NCBI GenBank assembly: GCA_913055625.1
Contig: CAJXJW010000006.1
Coordinates: forward strand, 62,001 to 126,000
Direction: 5' to 3'
Source of the DNA: an uncultured Pseudomonadota bacterium
GTDB lineage: Bacteria > Pseudomonadota > Gammaproteobacteria > Steroidobacterales > Woeseiaceae
DNA: 64,000 bases
The position numbers and the translations under genes are program-made. Shown here in pieces: positions 1 to 8,154 of the stretch. The first letter of the stretch is position 1. Every line of letters begins with the position of its first letter. The notes beneath the pieces are model-generated. The model saw only the letters and a program-made list of their open reading frames with translations. It made no database searches and was not told the DNA's origin.

Positions 1-2
1 AT

Positions 3-752
3 CGGATTCGTGGATGGGTCGTTCGGCGCGAAGAGTTCTCGCTGATGCGGGCTGCGCGGCACCTGATCTCCATCAGTCCGTTTATCACGGACGTGTTTTC
101 CGGGGAGCTGACCGCCGATGTCGTGCATATCGACAACCCGGTCGACGAGGCCTTCTTCGAGGCGAGGCGGTCCCCTGAGGCCGGTCGTATCCTGTACGTA
201 GGCAGACTCATCCCGCGAAAAGACATCAAGACCTTGTTGCACGCCTTCGCCGATGCACGGGATGCGTGTCCAGGATTGCGATTGCGACTCGCAGGTGAGG
301 GGATATCCGGTCTCGAGCCGTCGGGCTACCCGGCGGAACTCATGCGTATTATCGCGGAAAGAGATCTTGCGCAATCCGTCGAGTTCCTGGGTCAGCTGGA
401 CGATTCCGCGTTGATCGGGGAATATGAAAAATGCTCCCTCATGGTCGTGTCGTCGGTGCTCGAGACCGCACCGATGGTCATCCTGCAAGCGATGGCCGCC
501 GGTGTTCCGGTTGTCAGTACGGATGTCGGGGGAATTCGCTACCTCATACAGGATGGAGAGTCGGGTTTCCTCGTGCCGGCGCGAGACCACGCGGCCCTTG
601 CATCGCGAATGACTTCGATCGTGAGCGACGCTGGCCTGGCACGAAACATGGGTGAGCGGTCCCGGGAAATCGCGGCTCAGCGCTTCAGGGCGCCGGATAT
701 CGCCGCGAGAACCCGGGATGTTTACTGCAAGGCGCTAAGCGTGCCTTCGTAA
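3..752 (+). CDS. GT4-family glycosyltransferase, 5' end missing
   Basis: The reading frame is already open at the first base, so the N-terminal acceptor-binding domain lies outside the window; 249 residues are visible. The visible part is the nucleotide-sugar-binding Rossmann domain of a group 1 (GT4) transferase: a GRLIPRKDIKTLL strand-helix that starts the second domain, and the C-terminal run LETAPMVILQAMAAG followed by GVPVVSTDVGG and GFLVP. In most GT4 enzymes the donor site is E-x7-E; here the second Glu is Gln (ETAPMVILQ). The enzyme would transfer a sugar from a nucleotide donor to a growing cell-surface glycan at the cytoplasmic face of the membrane. The next gene starts 16 bases downstream on the same strand, which suggests an operon that enters the window from the left. 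Donor and acceptor cannot be read from sequence. Confidence 0.9.
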   Translation, partial: RIRGWVVRREEFSLMRAARHLISISPFITDVFSGELTADVVHIDNPVDEAFFEARRSPEAGRILYVGRLIPRKDIKTLLHAFADARDACPGLRLRLAGEGISGLEPSGYPAELMRIIAERDLAQSVEFLGQLDDSALIGEYEKCSLMVVSSVLETAPMVILQAMAAGVPVVSTDVGGIRYLIQDGESGFLVPARDHAALASRMTSIVSDAGLARNMGERSREIAAQRFRAPDIAARTRDVYCKALSVPS

Positions 753-768
753 CGGGGAGAGTCCGGGC

Positions 769-2517
769 ATGGGGGGGTTCGTATTCATTCGACGTTCGGC
801 GGGTATGGATGATGACCTTGTCGACGATGATCCGGCTGTGCAACAGATGCGGCGGCGAAAACTGGTCGTCGGCAAGGTGCTCCGGCGCGAGGAGTTTTCA
901 CTCTACCTGTATCGAAAGCGCCGCTTCTCGTCGTCGAACTCCATCGAGTTCGAAAACGGCAACTTTATCGCCGCGACGGGAACGCTCCTGTACCGGGGAA
1001 TGTTCGGCGAGCGCGCGCTTTGCAGCCTGTTCGACGACTTCTGCTCGGACCAACTGAGCTTCGAGACCCTGCAAGGGCATTTTGCCGTCTGGATTTTTGT
1101 CGAGAACCGTCTGATCCTGTTCAACGACTACCAGGGACAGTATCAAGTCTACCATTCGTCCGATTATCGTCGTGTTTCCAGTTCCTTCCTGGCGGTGCTG
1201 GCCGGTTGCGATCAGATCACTCCGAGTCCGCAGGAGGTCTACGAGTACCTGGCATTTTCCATGGCCTATGGCGAACGGACCGTCGTTAAAGAGGTTTATC
1301 GCCTGGGCAGGACGCACATGGTTCAGCTGCTTCCCGGTCGCCGCGAGTACGCCAAGCAGATTCGCCTTCCGTCGAGTGGCGGAAGAACCGGCTTCGAGGA
1401 GCTGTTGGATCTCAACCACGACCGGTTGTCCCAGGTGTTCCAAACGTACGTGGACGCGTTCGGTGACGATATCAGTATCGGGCTGAGTGGCGGGTTCGAC
1501 AGTCGACTCGTACTGGCTTACCTGCTGTACTGCGGCGCCAATCCGAGAATCTACGTGCAGGGGACGGAGGAATCGGCCGACGTCAAGATCGCCAGGAAAG
1601 TGGCTGCGTTCATCGGCCGACGGATAGAGCTGGACAGTGTCGGGACCGATGTCCGGTTCTCTCCGGACGAGTTTCCTGCGAGGCTTCGAGCGGCCAGCGA
1701 CTATTCCGATGGATTTCTGCCGTCGGGCTTGCTGACCACCTGGATGCTGGCTGCGCCCGAGAGGTCCGACCATGTTCGGCCGGAAAAGCTGAGGCTGTAC
1801 GGCATGGCCGGGGAGATGTACCGCCGCACGTTAGCATTGCCCAGTAGGCGTGTGACGTTTTCCGAGTTCTTCACGGTCCAGGCCGACAAGGTTGATGTAT
1901 CTTCGTTCACGTCTCGGTTCAACAAGCGGGATTTCTACGGGCGAATCGGCGACAAGATGAAGGATGCGATGCAGCTGCAGGACAGATCGCTGACGCCGAT
2001 CCAGGCGGAGATGGCCTATCCGTTCTTTCGGCTGGCATTCAATTCCGGGTGGCAGATGACCGTACAGAACGAGAGGGCACATGCGATCGTGCCGTTTGGT
2101 GAGCCGTTGCTGAGCCATGCCGCCGCCGAAATTCCGATGGAGTTTCGAAAGCTGGGCCGTATGGAGTCGGCCCTGATTGCCCGGGCGAACCCGGAAATTG
2201 CTGCAGCACCCTCAGCCTACGGGTACTCATTCAGCGATGGGCCAAGTGTCCGCGCTCGGCTGCGCGCAGCGATCAACGAGAGTATTCCAATTCGGCTCCG
2301 GCCCGCGATACATCGATACCGGGCGAGACGCTCGATGCCGCCGTCTAAGCCGTACTTCCTCGAAGACGCGTACCTTGGTGAGCTGTTCCCGGATGGGTGC
2401 CGATATGTCTCCGGACTCATCGATCTCCGCGCCGAAAGCAGCCCGGCCATACTCAGCCGGGCGTTGACGTTGGAGTTCCTGTTCAGCGGGCGCTGCGCGT
2501 CTGCCGATCACGTCTGA
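769..2517 (+). CDS. Asparagine-synthetase-like protein lacking the glutaminase cysteine
   Basis: A 582-residue protein with the AsnB layout: an N-terminal class II amidotransferase-like domain (about 1-200) and a C-terminal AMP-forming PP-loop domain with SGGFDSR at 240-246. True asparagine synthetases begin Met-Cys, and the cysteine releases ammonia from glutamine. This protein begins Met-Gly-Gly-Phe, so it probably does not use glutamine in that way. The PP-loop is of the SGGFDSR type seen in AsnB relatives of capsule and peptide clusters rather than the SGGLDSS of housekeeping enzymes. A good ribosome site (GGGGAGAG) precedes the ATG. It follows a glycosyltransferase by 16 bases and overlaps the convergent PurD-like gene by 10 bases. 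A likely role is amide-bond formation on a surface polymer or small molecule; the substrate is unknown. Confidence 0.8.
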   Translation: MGGFVFIRRSAGMDDDLVDDDPAVQQMRRRKLVVGKVLRREEFSLYLYRKRRFSSSNSIEFENGNFIAATGTLLYRGMFGERALCSLFDDFCSDQLSFETLQGHFAVWIFVENRLILFNDYQGQYQVYHSSDYRRVSSSFLAVLAGCDQITPSPQEVYEYLAFSMAYGERTVVKEVYRLGRTHMVQLLPGRREYAKQIRLPSSGGRTGFEELLDLNHDRLSQVFQTYVDAFGDDISIGLSGGFDSRLVLAYLLYCGANPRIYVQGTEESADVKIARKVAAFIGRRIELDSVGTDVRFSPDEFPARLRAASDYSDGFLPSGLLTTWMLAAPERSDHVRPEKLRLYGMAGEMYRRTLALPSRRVTFSEFFTVQADKVDVSSFTSRFNKRDFYGRIGDKMKDAMQLQDRSLTPIQAEMAYPFFRLAFNSGWQMTVQNERAHAIVPFGEPLLSHAAAEIPMEFRKLGRMESALIARANPEIAAAPSAYGYSFSDGPSVRARLRAAINESIPIRLRPAIHRYRARRSMPPSKPYFLEDAYLGELFPDGCRYVSGLIDLRAESSPAILSRALTLEFLFSGRCASADHV

Positions 2518-3776
2518 AGCAGCTCGGCCCCGATATCCCGGCGGTAGTGAATATCGGCAAACCGTACCTGATCGATCCTCGAGTACACCTTGCCGAGGGC
2601 ACCGGCGAGCGTTTCATCCGTGCCGGCTACACCGAGTACCCTCTCTCGCGACGCGACGGTCGTCGTTTGCAGCGGGTACGTTCCGTGATGGAAGACGTGT
2701 GGCCCGGCCCGGGTGCCCTCAGTACTCGCACCATCCAGCGTGACATCCCGGTGCTCCCCGGGGACGTAGTTCTGCGTTGTCGCCATGATCGCCGCAGCAT
2801 AGCCTGGACTGAAGCGCACGGAGTTGTCGTGCAGGTGACCCTTGGCGCATGCTTCGGACACGGTGAACAAGTCGCAATCGAGCAGCGGCAGCAGAACTAA
2901 TGCCTCCGGATTGCCGAAACGCAGGTTGAACTCCAGGAAGCGAACGCCGTCGGCGGTGGCGATGAGGCCGGCGTAAATGATGCCGTTGAGCGCACGCCCG
3001 CTCTTGCGCATCTCATGCGCGGCACGTTCCAGGTATTCGACAACTTTGCCCGGCGCGATACCGAGGTCGTCTTCGGAGAGGGGGCCAACCGCGCCCATTC
3101 CACCGGTGTTGGGGCCCTCGTCGCGGTCGTAGCGTCGTTTGTAGTCGCGCGTTGCCATGAGCGGGACGAGTCGCCGGCCATCGGTCAGTGCAAAGAATGA
3201 CGCTTCGCTCCCGTACAGGCGCTCCTCGATAAGGACCCGTGGCGCACCCGGGCCGGGAATCGGCTTCGCGAAGAAGCTTCGCACCGCGGAAATCGCCTCC
3301 TCCTGCGAACCGCAAACGACGACGCCACGGCCGTGAGTGCCCGGGCCATCGAGCTTGACTACGCATGATTCGATGCCCTGCTTTCGGAGGTGCCGGCAAG
3401 CGTCGCGAGAATCCTCGAAAGCACTCCAACTCGCCGTCGGAATGCCTGCGCTCTTCATGAGACTCTTCGAAAACGCCTTGCTGGTCTCCAGGAGTGATGC
3501 GGACTTCGTTGGCCCAAGTATGCACAGACCAGCCGCCCGGAACCGATCGACCACTCCGCTCTGGAGCGGCGAGGTTGGACCGACAATCGTGAGATCGATG
3601 TTCTCGTGCTTCGCGAACGCGAGAAGCGCATCGGTGTCGCCGAGGCCGATCGGGACATTTTCCGCGACGGAGCGGGTGCCTGCATTGCCGGGCGCCACGC
3701 AGACCCGGTCGACGCCGTCGATTGCGGCCAGGCGCCAGGCCAGCGCATGTTCGCGCGACCCGAAGCCAATTATCAT
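2508..3776 (-). CDS. PurD-like ATP-grasp ligase (phosphoribosylamine-glycine ligase family)
   Basis: The length (422 residues from ATG 3776; 427 from GTG 3791) and overall layout match PurD. The N-terminal domain has a GFGSREHALAWRL nucleotide loop and a VAPGNAGT segment, followed by an ATP-grasp domain with DYKRRYDRDEGPNTGGMGA and the metal-binding EFN, then the PurD C-terminal domain ending in RRDIGAELL. PurD joins glycine to 5-phosphoribosylamine in purine synthesis. Several usually invariant PurD stretches differ: KLDGPGTHGRGVVV replaces KADGLAAGKGVVV, and RFGNPEAL replaces RFGDPETQ. The first loop is GFGSRE rather than GSGGRE. Given these changes and the neighbours, this may be a paralogue with another acceptor. 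If no other purD exists in the genome, it would have to be the purine enzyme. It starts from a long divergent intergenic region. Confidence 0.85.
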   Translation of the reverse strand: MIIGFGSREHALAWRLAAIDGVDRVCVAPGNAGTRSVAENVPIGLGDTDALLAFAKHENIDLTIVGPTSPLQSGVVDRFRAAGLCILGPTKSASLLETSKAFSKSLMKSAGIPTASWSAFEDSRDACRHLRKQGIESCVVKLDGPGTHGRGVVVCGSQEEAISAVRSFFAKPIPGPGAPRVLIEERLYGSEASFFALTDGRRLVPLMATRDYKRRYDRDEGPNTGGMGAVGPLSEDDLGIAPGKVVEYLERAAHEMRKSGRALNGIIYAGLIATADGVRFLEFNLRFGNPEALVLLPLLDCDLFTVSEACAKGHLHDNSVRFSPGYAAAIMATTQNYVPGEHRDVTLDGASTEGTRAGPHVFHHGTYPLQTTTVASRERVLGVAGTDETLAGALGKVYSRIDQVRFADIHYRRDIGAELLQT

Positions 3777-4210
3777 CGCCGAGCGTCCCACTATTCGGAT
3801 GTGTCCACAGCCGGATCCTTCCCGAGCGCCATCGGTTGCAGCCTGCAGTCACCACGACGGATCGCCTGGCGAATGTGCAGCTTGTTGCGTCGTATCTGCG
3901 CGAATTCTGCCGCGGCAGATGGCGTTTGACGTGGCCGTGACGCGGTTGCGTCACGGGGCTCGACGCAGAGCCCGGCGGTCGGTGCCATCTCTGCAACGCG
4001 AAATGATACAGAATCGGCGAACCACCTCAACAGGCCAGGGCAGCGACATGCCGGGAGGCGGGGGGAACCGGCCACGGCGAATTCACAGGTCCCGGCCAGA
4101 TTGTCCGGCGGTCACGACCATCACATCGCGGTAACGTCGGAAGGGAAAGGCACAACTATGCCATCCTGAGATCGACCGGGAGCCGCAGGGATGAAGGGAC
4201 GGGTCGCAGC
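3777..4210. other. Divergent intergenic region with clustered inverted repeats, no gene seen
   Basis: About 430 bases separate the PurD-like gene from the divergent lipoprotein gene. I find no convincing protein on either strand: the open frames here have shadow-like composition and no ribosome sites. What stands out is a cluster of short perfect inverted repeats at 3907-3972, annotated separately. Promoters for both neighbours should lie here, but I cannot point to clear -35/-10 pairs. Confidence 0.6.
3907..3972. repeat. Three adjacent inverted repeats
   Basis: The sequence shows a 12-base perfect palindrome CTGCCGCGGCAG (3907-3918), then a 9-base-pair perfect hairpin CCGTGACGC/GCGTCACGG with a GGTT loop (3935-3956), then GGCTC/GAGCC around six bases (3957-3972). 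The hairpin has no T-run after it, so a classical terminator is unlikely. Operator sites, a structured leader or a small RNA are possible. Confidence 0.6.
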
Positions 4211-6157
4211 ATGACGAGGTGGTTCGGGCTTTTTTGCCTGGCGGTACTGGGTGGCTGCCTGTCGAAGCCGAAGGACCCTGGTCACGAACCGTTCTCCTCG
4301 TTCAACGGGGCATTTCACCGTGACATCGTCGTCGAGGGACTGGCGGGCAGCGCGGCAACGTCCGGCGCCGACGTGTCAGCCACGACGCCCGACGGTCAAT
4401 CCATCGTCGATGGCAAGTCCGGAGCTGCAGGACACTACTCGTTGGCATTCCGTTGGGCGGACGACACGTACGCTTTGGAGTTGACGGCAAACGGGGGTAT
4501 CGACCTGGTGACCGGCCGCCCACCGGAATTTGTTCTCCGCGGTGTGGTCGCTTCGGGAAAGGCCAGGGTAGTCGCAAACATCAATGCGTTTTCGACGTTA
4601 GCCGTCGAGATTGCCAGGGGTCTGAACGGCGGGTTGCGTCCGTCGAATCTCCGGGACGCCGAAGAGATTGCGGCTACTGCGCTCAACTGCGGTTTGACGA
4701 CATTGGTTGCCGATGGGCCCATGACCGCCACCATTGACGGGCGAAACGCGGCGGAGCTCGGCATGGCCTCCGCTACTCTGGCCGAGATCTTCAGGCGGAC
4801 CAGCGCACAACTGGTGCTTGCCGGGTTCGACGTCAGCGCGAATGAAGTCATCAGGGCGCTCGGCGCGGACCTCGTTGATGGACTTATCGAGGGCAATGGT
4901 GGTCGTGGAGCGGATCCTCTCGTCGCTGCCGTTGCCAGCGTAGTGACCGCGCAGGTCCTTGCGGAGTCCCTGAGCCATCGCCTGCGCGTCGACGGCCTCG
5001 ATGCGATGGGCGCGATCGAGGCAACGATCGCCGGGATCGTCGGCAATGAACCGACGGTTCCGCTTGGCGAACTGAAGCCCGGGTTGGAGACCGTCGCGCA
5101 GTTTCGGCGATCGCTGGCGGTCGTAGCCGCCGTGTCCGATGACCCCGCGGTTCTGGGTCTGGCCGGGATCGCACGATCAATCACACCGGAAACCAGCGCA
5201 ACCGAACTGCGGGCGATTCTGCCACCGGGTTTCGGGCGAGCCGTATCAAAGCTCACGATGCGTGTTGCAATGAACGACAGTGACCTCGTCGAAGCGATCA
5301 ACCTGTCCGCGCGCCGCGCACACGACGGCGCGCCCAATCGACCGCCGACGATATCCGGGGAGCCGCCGAGCAGCGCGCCGGTCGGATCGACGTACGTGTT
5401 TCGACCCGCGTTCAGTGATCTCGACGGTGACGCGTTGACGTTCGGAATATCGGGCAGGCCGGCCTGGCTGGTCTTCGATTCACAATCGGGGCAGCTCTTC
5501 GGAACGCCGTCGGCTCATGATGTGGGCGTGTACAGGAAGATTACGGTCACGGTCAGCGACGGCATCGGCATCGCGACACTCGGCCCGTTCTCGATAAGTG
5601 TCGTCAACGCCGGGTCCATGCCCTCGATTGCAGGTACGCCACCCACCACTGTCGTCACCGGTAATACGTACTACTTCAGCCCGAGGGCCGATGATCCCGA
5701 TGGTGACGAGCTGCAATTCCGCATCGACAACAAGCCTGCCTGGGTCAGTTTCGACGCCGGTTCCGGCATCCTCGCAGGGGTTCCCCGGGAGCACGACGTC
5801 GGCAGCTATCACGACATTCGGGTCTCGGTCTCCGACGGGGATTCGACGGCCGCGCTGGCGGCGTTCACCATTACGGTCACTTCAATTTTGCGCGAGGCCG
5901 GCGCGGTCACCGTGAGCTGGACACCGCCAACGCATAACAGCGACGGGACGATACTCGAAGATCTCGCAGGTTTCCGTGTCTACTGGCGCGCCGGATCGGC
6001 GCCATACCGCACGTCAATGCTGGTCACGAATGCGGCGGCGACGCGGGCGGTTGTCGACGACCTGGAGCCGGGGCGCTATGAGTTCGCGGTCACCGCGCTG
6101 AATTCGCACGGGCGCGAGAGCGGGCTCTCGGAGCCGGTCGAAAAAGTCGCGCGGTAG
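4211..6157 (+). CDS. Lipoprotein with two Ig-like (He_PIG-type) domains and a fibronectin III domain
   Basis: 648 residues. The N-terminus is a lipoprotein signal (FCLAVLGGC, lipid-anchored Cys at about residue 16). Residues 20-370 are an alpha/beta region without a family I recognise, beginning with a carboxypeptidase-regulatory-like strand pattern. Residues about 375-463 and 469-556 are two homologous repeats with the He_PIG hallmarks (DLDGDALTF and DDPDGDELQF, PAWLVFD and PAWVSFD, GTPSAHDVG and GVPREHDVG, VSDG). Residues 557-648 form a fibronectin type III domain (VTVSWTPPT, FRVYWRAG, YEFAVTALN). Such proteins sit on the outer membrane and bind carbohydrate or other cells. It runs divergently from the PurD-like gene and convergently toward bacterioferritin. 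No enzyme motif is visible. Confidence 0.8.
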   Translation: MTRWFGLFCLAVLGGCLSKPKDPGHEPFSSFNGAFHRDIVVEGLAGSAATSGADVSATTPDGQSIVDGKSGAAGHYSLAFRWADDTYALELTANGGIDLVTGRPPEFVLRGVVASGKARVVANINAFSTLAVEIARGLNGGLRPSNLRDAEEIAATALNCGLTTLVADGPMTATIDGRNAAELGMASATLAEIFRRTSAQLVLAGFDVSANEVIRALGADLVDGLIEGNGGRGADPLVAAVASVVTAQVLAESLSHRLRVDGLDAMGAIEATIAGIVGNEPTVPLGELKPGLETVAQFRRSLAVVAAVSDDPAVLGLAGIARSITPETSATELRAILPPGFGRAVSKLTMRVAMNDSDLVEAINLSARRAHDGAPNRPPTISGEPPSSAPVGSTYVFRPAFSDLDGDALTFGISGRPAWLVFDSQSGQLFGTPSAHDVGVYRKITVTVSDGIGIATLGPFSISVVNAGSMPSIAGTPPTTVVTGNTYYFSPRADDPDGDELQFRIDNKPAWVSFDAGSGILAGVPREHDVGSYHDIRVSVSDGDSTAALAAFTITVTSILREAGAVTVSWTPPTHNSDGTILEDLAGFRVYWRAGSAPYRTSMLVTNAAATRAVVDDLEPGRYEFAVTALNSHGRESGLSEPVEKVAR

Positions 6158-6192
6158 CCCGCATACCCTCAGCCAGCCGGAGGCCCGGCAGG

Positions 6193-6657
6193 CTACATCT
6201 GCGACTGCAGGTAGTTCTCGCGACCGACCCGCTCGATGAGCTCGAGCTGGGTCTCGAGCCAGTCGACGTGCTCCTCCTCGGAGTCGAGGATGGACTGCAG
6301 CAGATCGCGCGTCACGAAGTCCCTGAGCTGCTCGCAGTCGACGATCGCGTTCTTGAGGTCCGGGATTGCCGCCAACTCGAGGTCGAGGTCGCACCGCAGC
6401 GCTTCAGGAACATCCTCGCCGATTCGAAGCTTGCCGAGTTCCTGCAGGTTCGGCAGACCTTCCAGGAAAAGAATGCGCTCGACGAGTGAATCGGCATGCT
6501 TCATCTCGTCAATGGATTCCTTGTACTCGTACTCCCCGAGGTCGACGAATCCCCAGTCCTTGAACATCCGCGAGTGTAGAAAGTACTGGTTGATCGCCGT
6601 GAGTTCGTTTCGCAAGATGCGATTCAGGTGATCGAGAACGGCTTTCTCGCCTTTCAT
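6193..6657 (-). CDS. bfr: Bacterioferritin
   Basis: 154 residues, the usual Bfr length. All ferroxidase ligands can be placed: Glu18, Glu51, His54, Glu94, Glu127 and His130. The haem-binding Met52 is present (EMKHAD), which separates Bfr from plain ferritins and DPS. It assembles into a 24-subunit cytosolic shell that oxidises Fe(II) and stores it as a ferric mineral; haem between subunits helps electron-driven release. The gene for its ferredoxin partner Bfd lies 240 bases upstream on the same strand behind a Fur-like box, so storage and release proteins are encoded together but may have separate promoters. A purine-rich site AAAGGCGAG-type start context supports the ATG at 6657. Confidence 0.97.
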   Translation of the reverse strand: MKGEKAVLDHLNRILRNELTAINQYFLHSRMFKDWGFVDLGEYEYKESIDEMKHADSLVERILFLEGLPNLQELGKLRIGEDVPEALRCDLDLELAAIPDLKNAIVDCEQLRDFVTRDLLQSILDSEEEHVDWLETQLELIERVGRENYLQSQM

Positions 6658-6897
6658 TGAGCTTCTCCGTCAAAAGTCCCTGCGGCGCCGAACCCGTCTC
6701 GCACGATGCGAAAGCGACGCGGTGCCCGTCGTGTCGCGATGCCAGGCCAGCGTTGATCACGACCAAGGCTGGTCGCAGTCTAGCAGAAGGAAGAATGCGC
6801 GCGCTTTCGCAAAGCCGATCGGCGTCGGTTGCTTGATCTTACGATCGCCGCCGTGCCGTCCCGGTGGTGGCGCGTACCGTAGAGACCGGTCGGGCGA

Positions 6898-7098
6898 TCA
6901 GGCCGCGCTCGGCTGGTAGAGGCGAGGCTCGGCGGATGGGCCGGCGTCCCGCAATACGTCCATCGCGCTCTCGCGGCAGGTGCCGCATCCGGCAGCGACG
7001 CCGAGCGTCGCCTGGAGGGCCGACAGATCGCGCACGCCGCGTTGCGCCGCCGAGCGGATCTGGCTTTCCGTGATCGCGTTGCAGATGCAGACGTACAT
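6898..7098 (-). CDS. bfd: Bacterioferritin-associated ferredoxin
   Basis: 66 residues with the four [2Fe-2S] ligands in the BFD spacing: Cys4 and Cys6 (MYVCICNAIT) and Cys38 and Cys41 (GCGTCRES). Bfd docks on bacterioferritin at the haem and donates electrons that mobilise stored iron. Family members are normally iron-repressed, and here a Fur-like 7-1-7 operator lies 46 bases before the start codon and overlaps a TTGACA -35 hexamer on the same strand. The last 10 or so residues beyond the fold are a short Pro/Ala-rich tail. Confidence 0.96.
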   Translation of the reverse strand: MYVCICNAITESQIRSAAQRGVRDLSALQATLGVAAGCGTCRESAMDVLRDAGPSAEPRLYQPSAA

Positions 7099-7143
7099 GG
7101 CAGGTCCGTCATTGATGGCTGGTAGCCGGTATTGGAGCGCAAA

Positions 7144-7158
7144 TGAGAATGATTGTCA
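7144..7158 (-). promoter_or_regulatory. Fur-like operator over the bfd promoter
   Basis: The 15 bases TGAGAATGATTGTCA fit the Fur 7-1-7 consensus TGATAATnATTATCA with two differences, and the two halves are inverted repeats of each other with one mismatch. On the minus strand a perfect TTGACA (7159-7154) overlaps the operator, so bound Fur would block RNA polymerase at bfd. The divergent RhlG-like gene starts 112 bases to the right and could share the control. Confidence 0.8.
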
Positions 7159-7269
7159 ATACTATTACGTCACATTCCTGTCCCGCGCCGCCGGCCGGTG
7201 CGGGACGCCGCGCGGCGGCGGGGCTACACTTTCCGGCCAGGCCATCGGCCGCTACGACGCAGGTCAAAC

Positions 7270-8049
7270 ATGAAGTCATTGTTCGATGTATCCGGCAAGG
7301 TGGCCGTGGTCACCGGCGGCTCACGCGGGATTGGCGCGATGATCGCGGAGGGCTTCGTCGCGAACGGGGTCCGGACCTATATCTCGTCGCGCAAGGCGGA
7401 CGCCTGCGAGGCGATGGCCGCGCAGCTCTCGTCGCAGGGCGAATGCATCCCGGTGCCCGCGGACCTGTCGTCGGCAGCAGGAATCCGGGCGCTCGCCGAC
7501 ACCGTTCGCGCGCGCGAGAGCAAGCTGCACGTGCTCGTCAACAATGCGGGCGCGACCTGGGGCGAGCCCATTGACAGCTTTCCCGAGGCGGGCTGGGACA
7601 AGGTGATGGACATCAACGTCAAGGGTCCGTTCTTCCTGACCCAGGCCTTGTTGCCGTTGCTGGAAGCGGCGGCGACGCCGGGCGACCCGGCGCGAATCAT
7701 CAACGTGGGCTCGATCGACGGGTTGAATGTCAATCGGATGCCGACCTATTCGTACGGACCCAGCAAGGCGGCCGTGCACCACCTGACCCGGACGCTGTCG
7801 GCGCATCTCGCCGAACGCAACATTACCTGCAACGCGATTGCGCCCGGGCCGTTTCCGAGCAAGATGATGGCGCACACGCTGCAGACAATGGGCGACCGCG
7901 TTCGTGCGGGTGTTCCTCTCAAGCGAATCGGCGAGCCGGAGGACATGGCCGGCGCTGCGATCTACCTGTCGTCGCGCGCCGGTGCCTACGTCAGCGGCGT
8001 CGTGCTCCCTGTCGACGGGGGCATCGTTGCGGCCGCCAGGACCCTCTAG
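7270..8049 (+). CDS. Short-chain dehydrogenase/reductase, RhlG-like
   Basis: 259 residues from ATG 7270. An ATG at 7153 is in frame but would place a Pro/Arg-rich tail over the Fur site, so I reject it. Classical SDR features: TGGSRGIG cofactor loop (15-22), NNAG (91-94), catalytic Ser148, Tyr162 and Lys166 (YGPSK), and a C-terminal PVDGG. Segments such as VTGGSRGIGAMIAEG, PADLSS and IAPGPFPSKM resemble Pseudomonas RhlG, an NADPH-dependent beta-ketoacyl reductase, more than housekeeping FabG. The loop suggests NADP(H) use because Ser-Arg follow the glycines. The natural substrate is uncertain; gluconate-5-dehydrogenase-like roles are an alternative. It is divergent from bfd and followed 105 bases later by prsR. 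Confidence 0.85.
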   Translation: MKSLFDVSGKVAVVTGGSRGIGAMIAEGFVANGVRTYISSRKADACEAMAAQLSSQGECIPVPADLSSAAGIRALADTVRARESKLHVLVNNAGATWGEPIDSFPEAGWDKVMDINVKGPFFLTQALLPLLEAAATPGDPARIINVGSIDGLNVNRMPTYSYGPSKAAVHHLTRTLSAHLAERNITCNAIAPGPFPSKMMAHTLQTMGDRVRAGVPLKRIGEPEDMAGAAIYLSSRAGAYVSGVVLPVDGGIVAAARTL

Positions 8050-8154
8050 GAATTCGGAGCGGCCCGACGACGATTGTGATCCAGCTACTGCAAACTCCTT
8101 CCGTGTCGTGGCAACATGGACGTCCACTTCGGCAGCGCCAAGGGAATGCCGCTC

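Noticed and set aside
4149-4162. Sigma-54-like GGCAC...TGCC upstream of the Ig/FN3 lipoprotein
   Set aside because: The GG to GC spacing is one base short of the strict -24/-12 requirement and TTGC is not kept.
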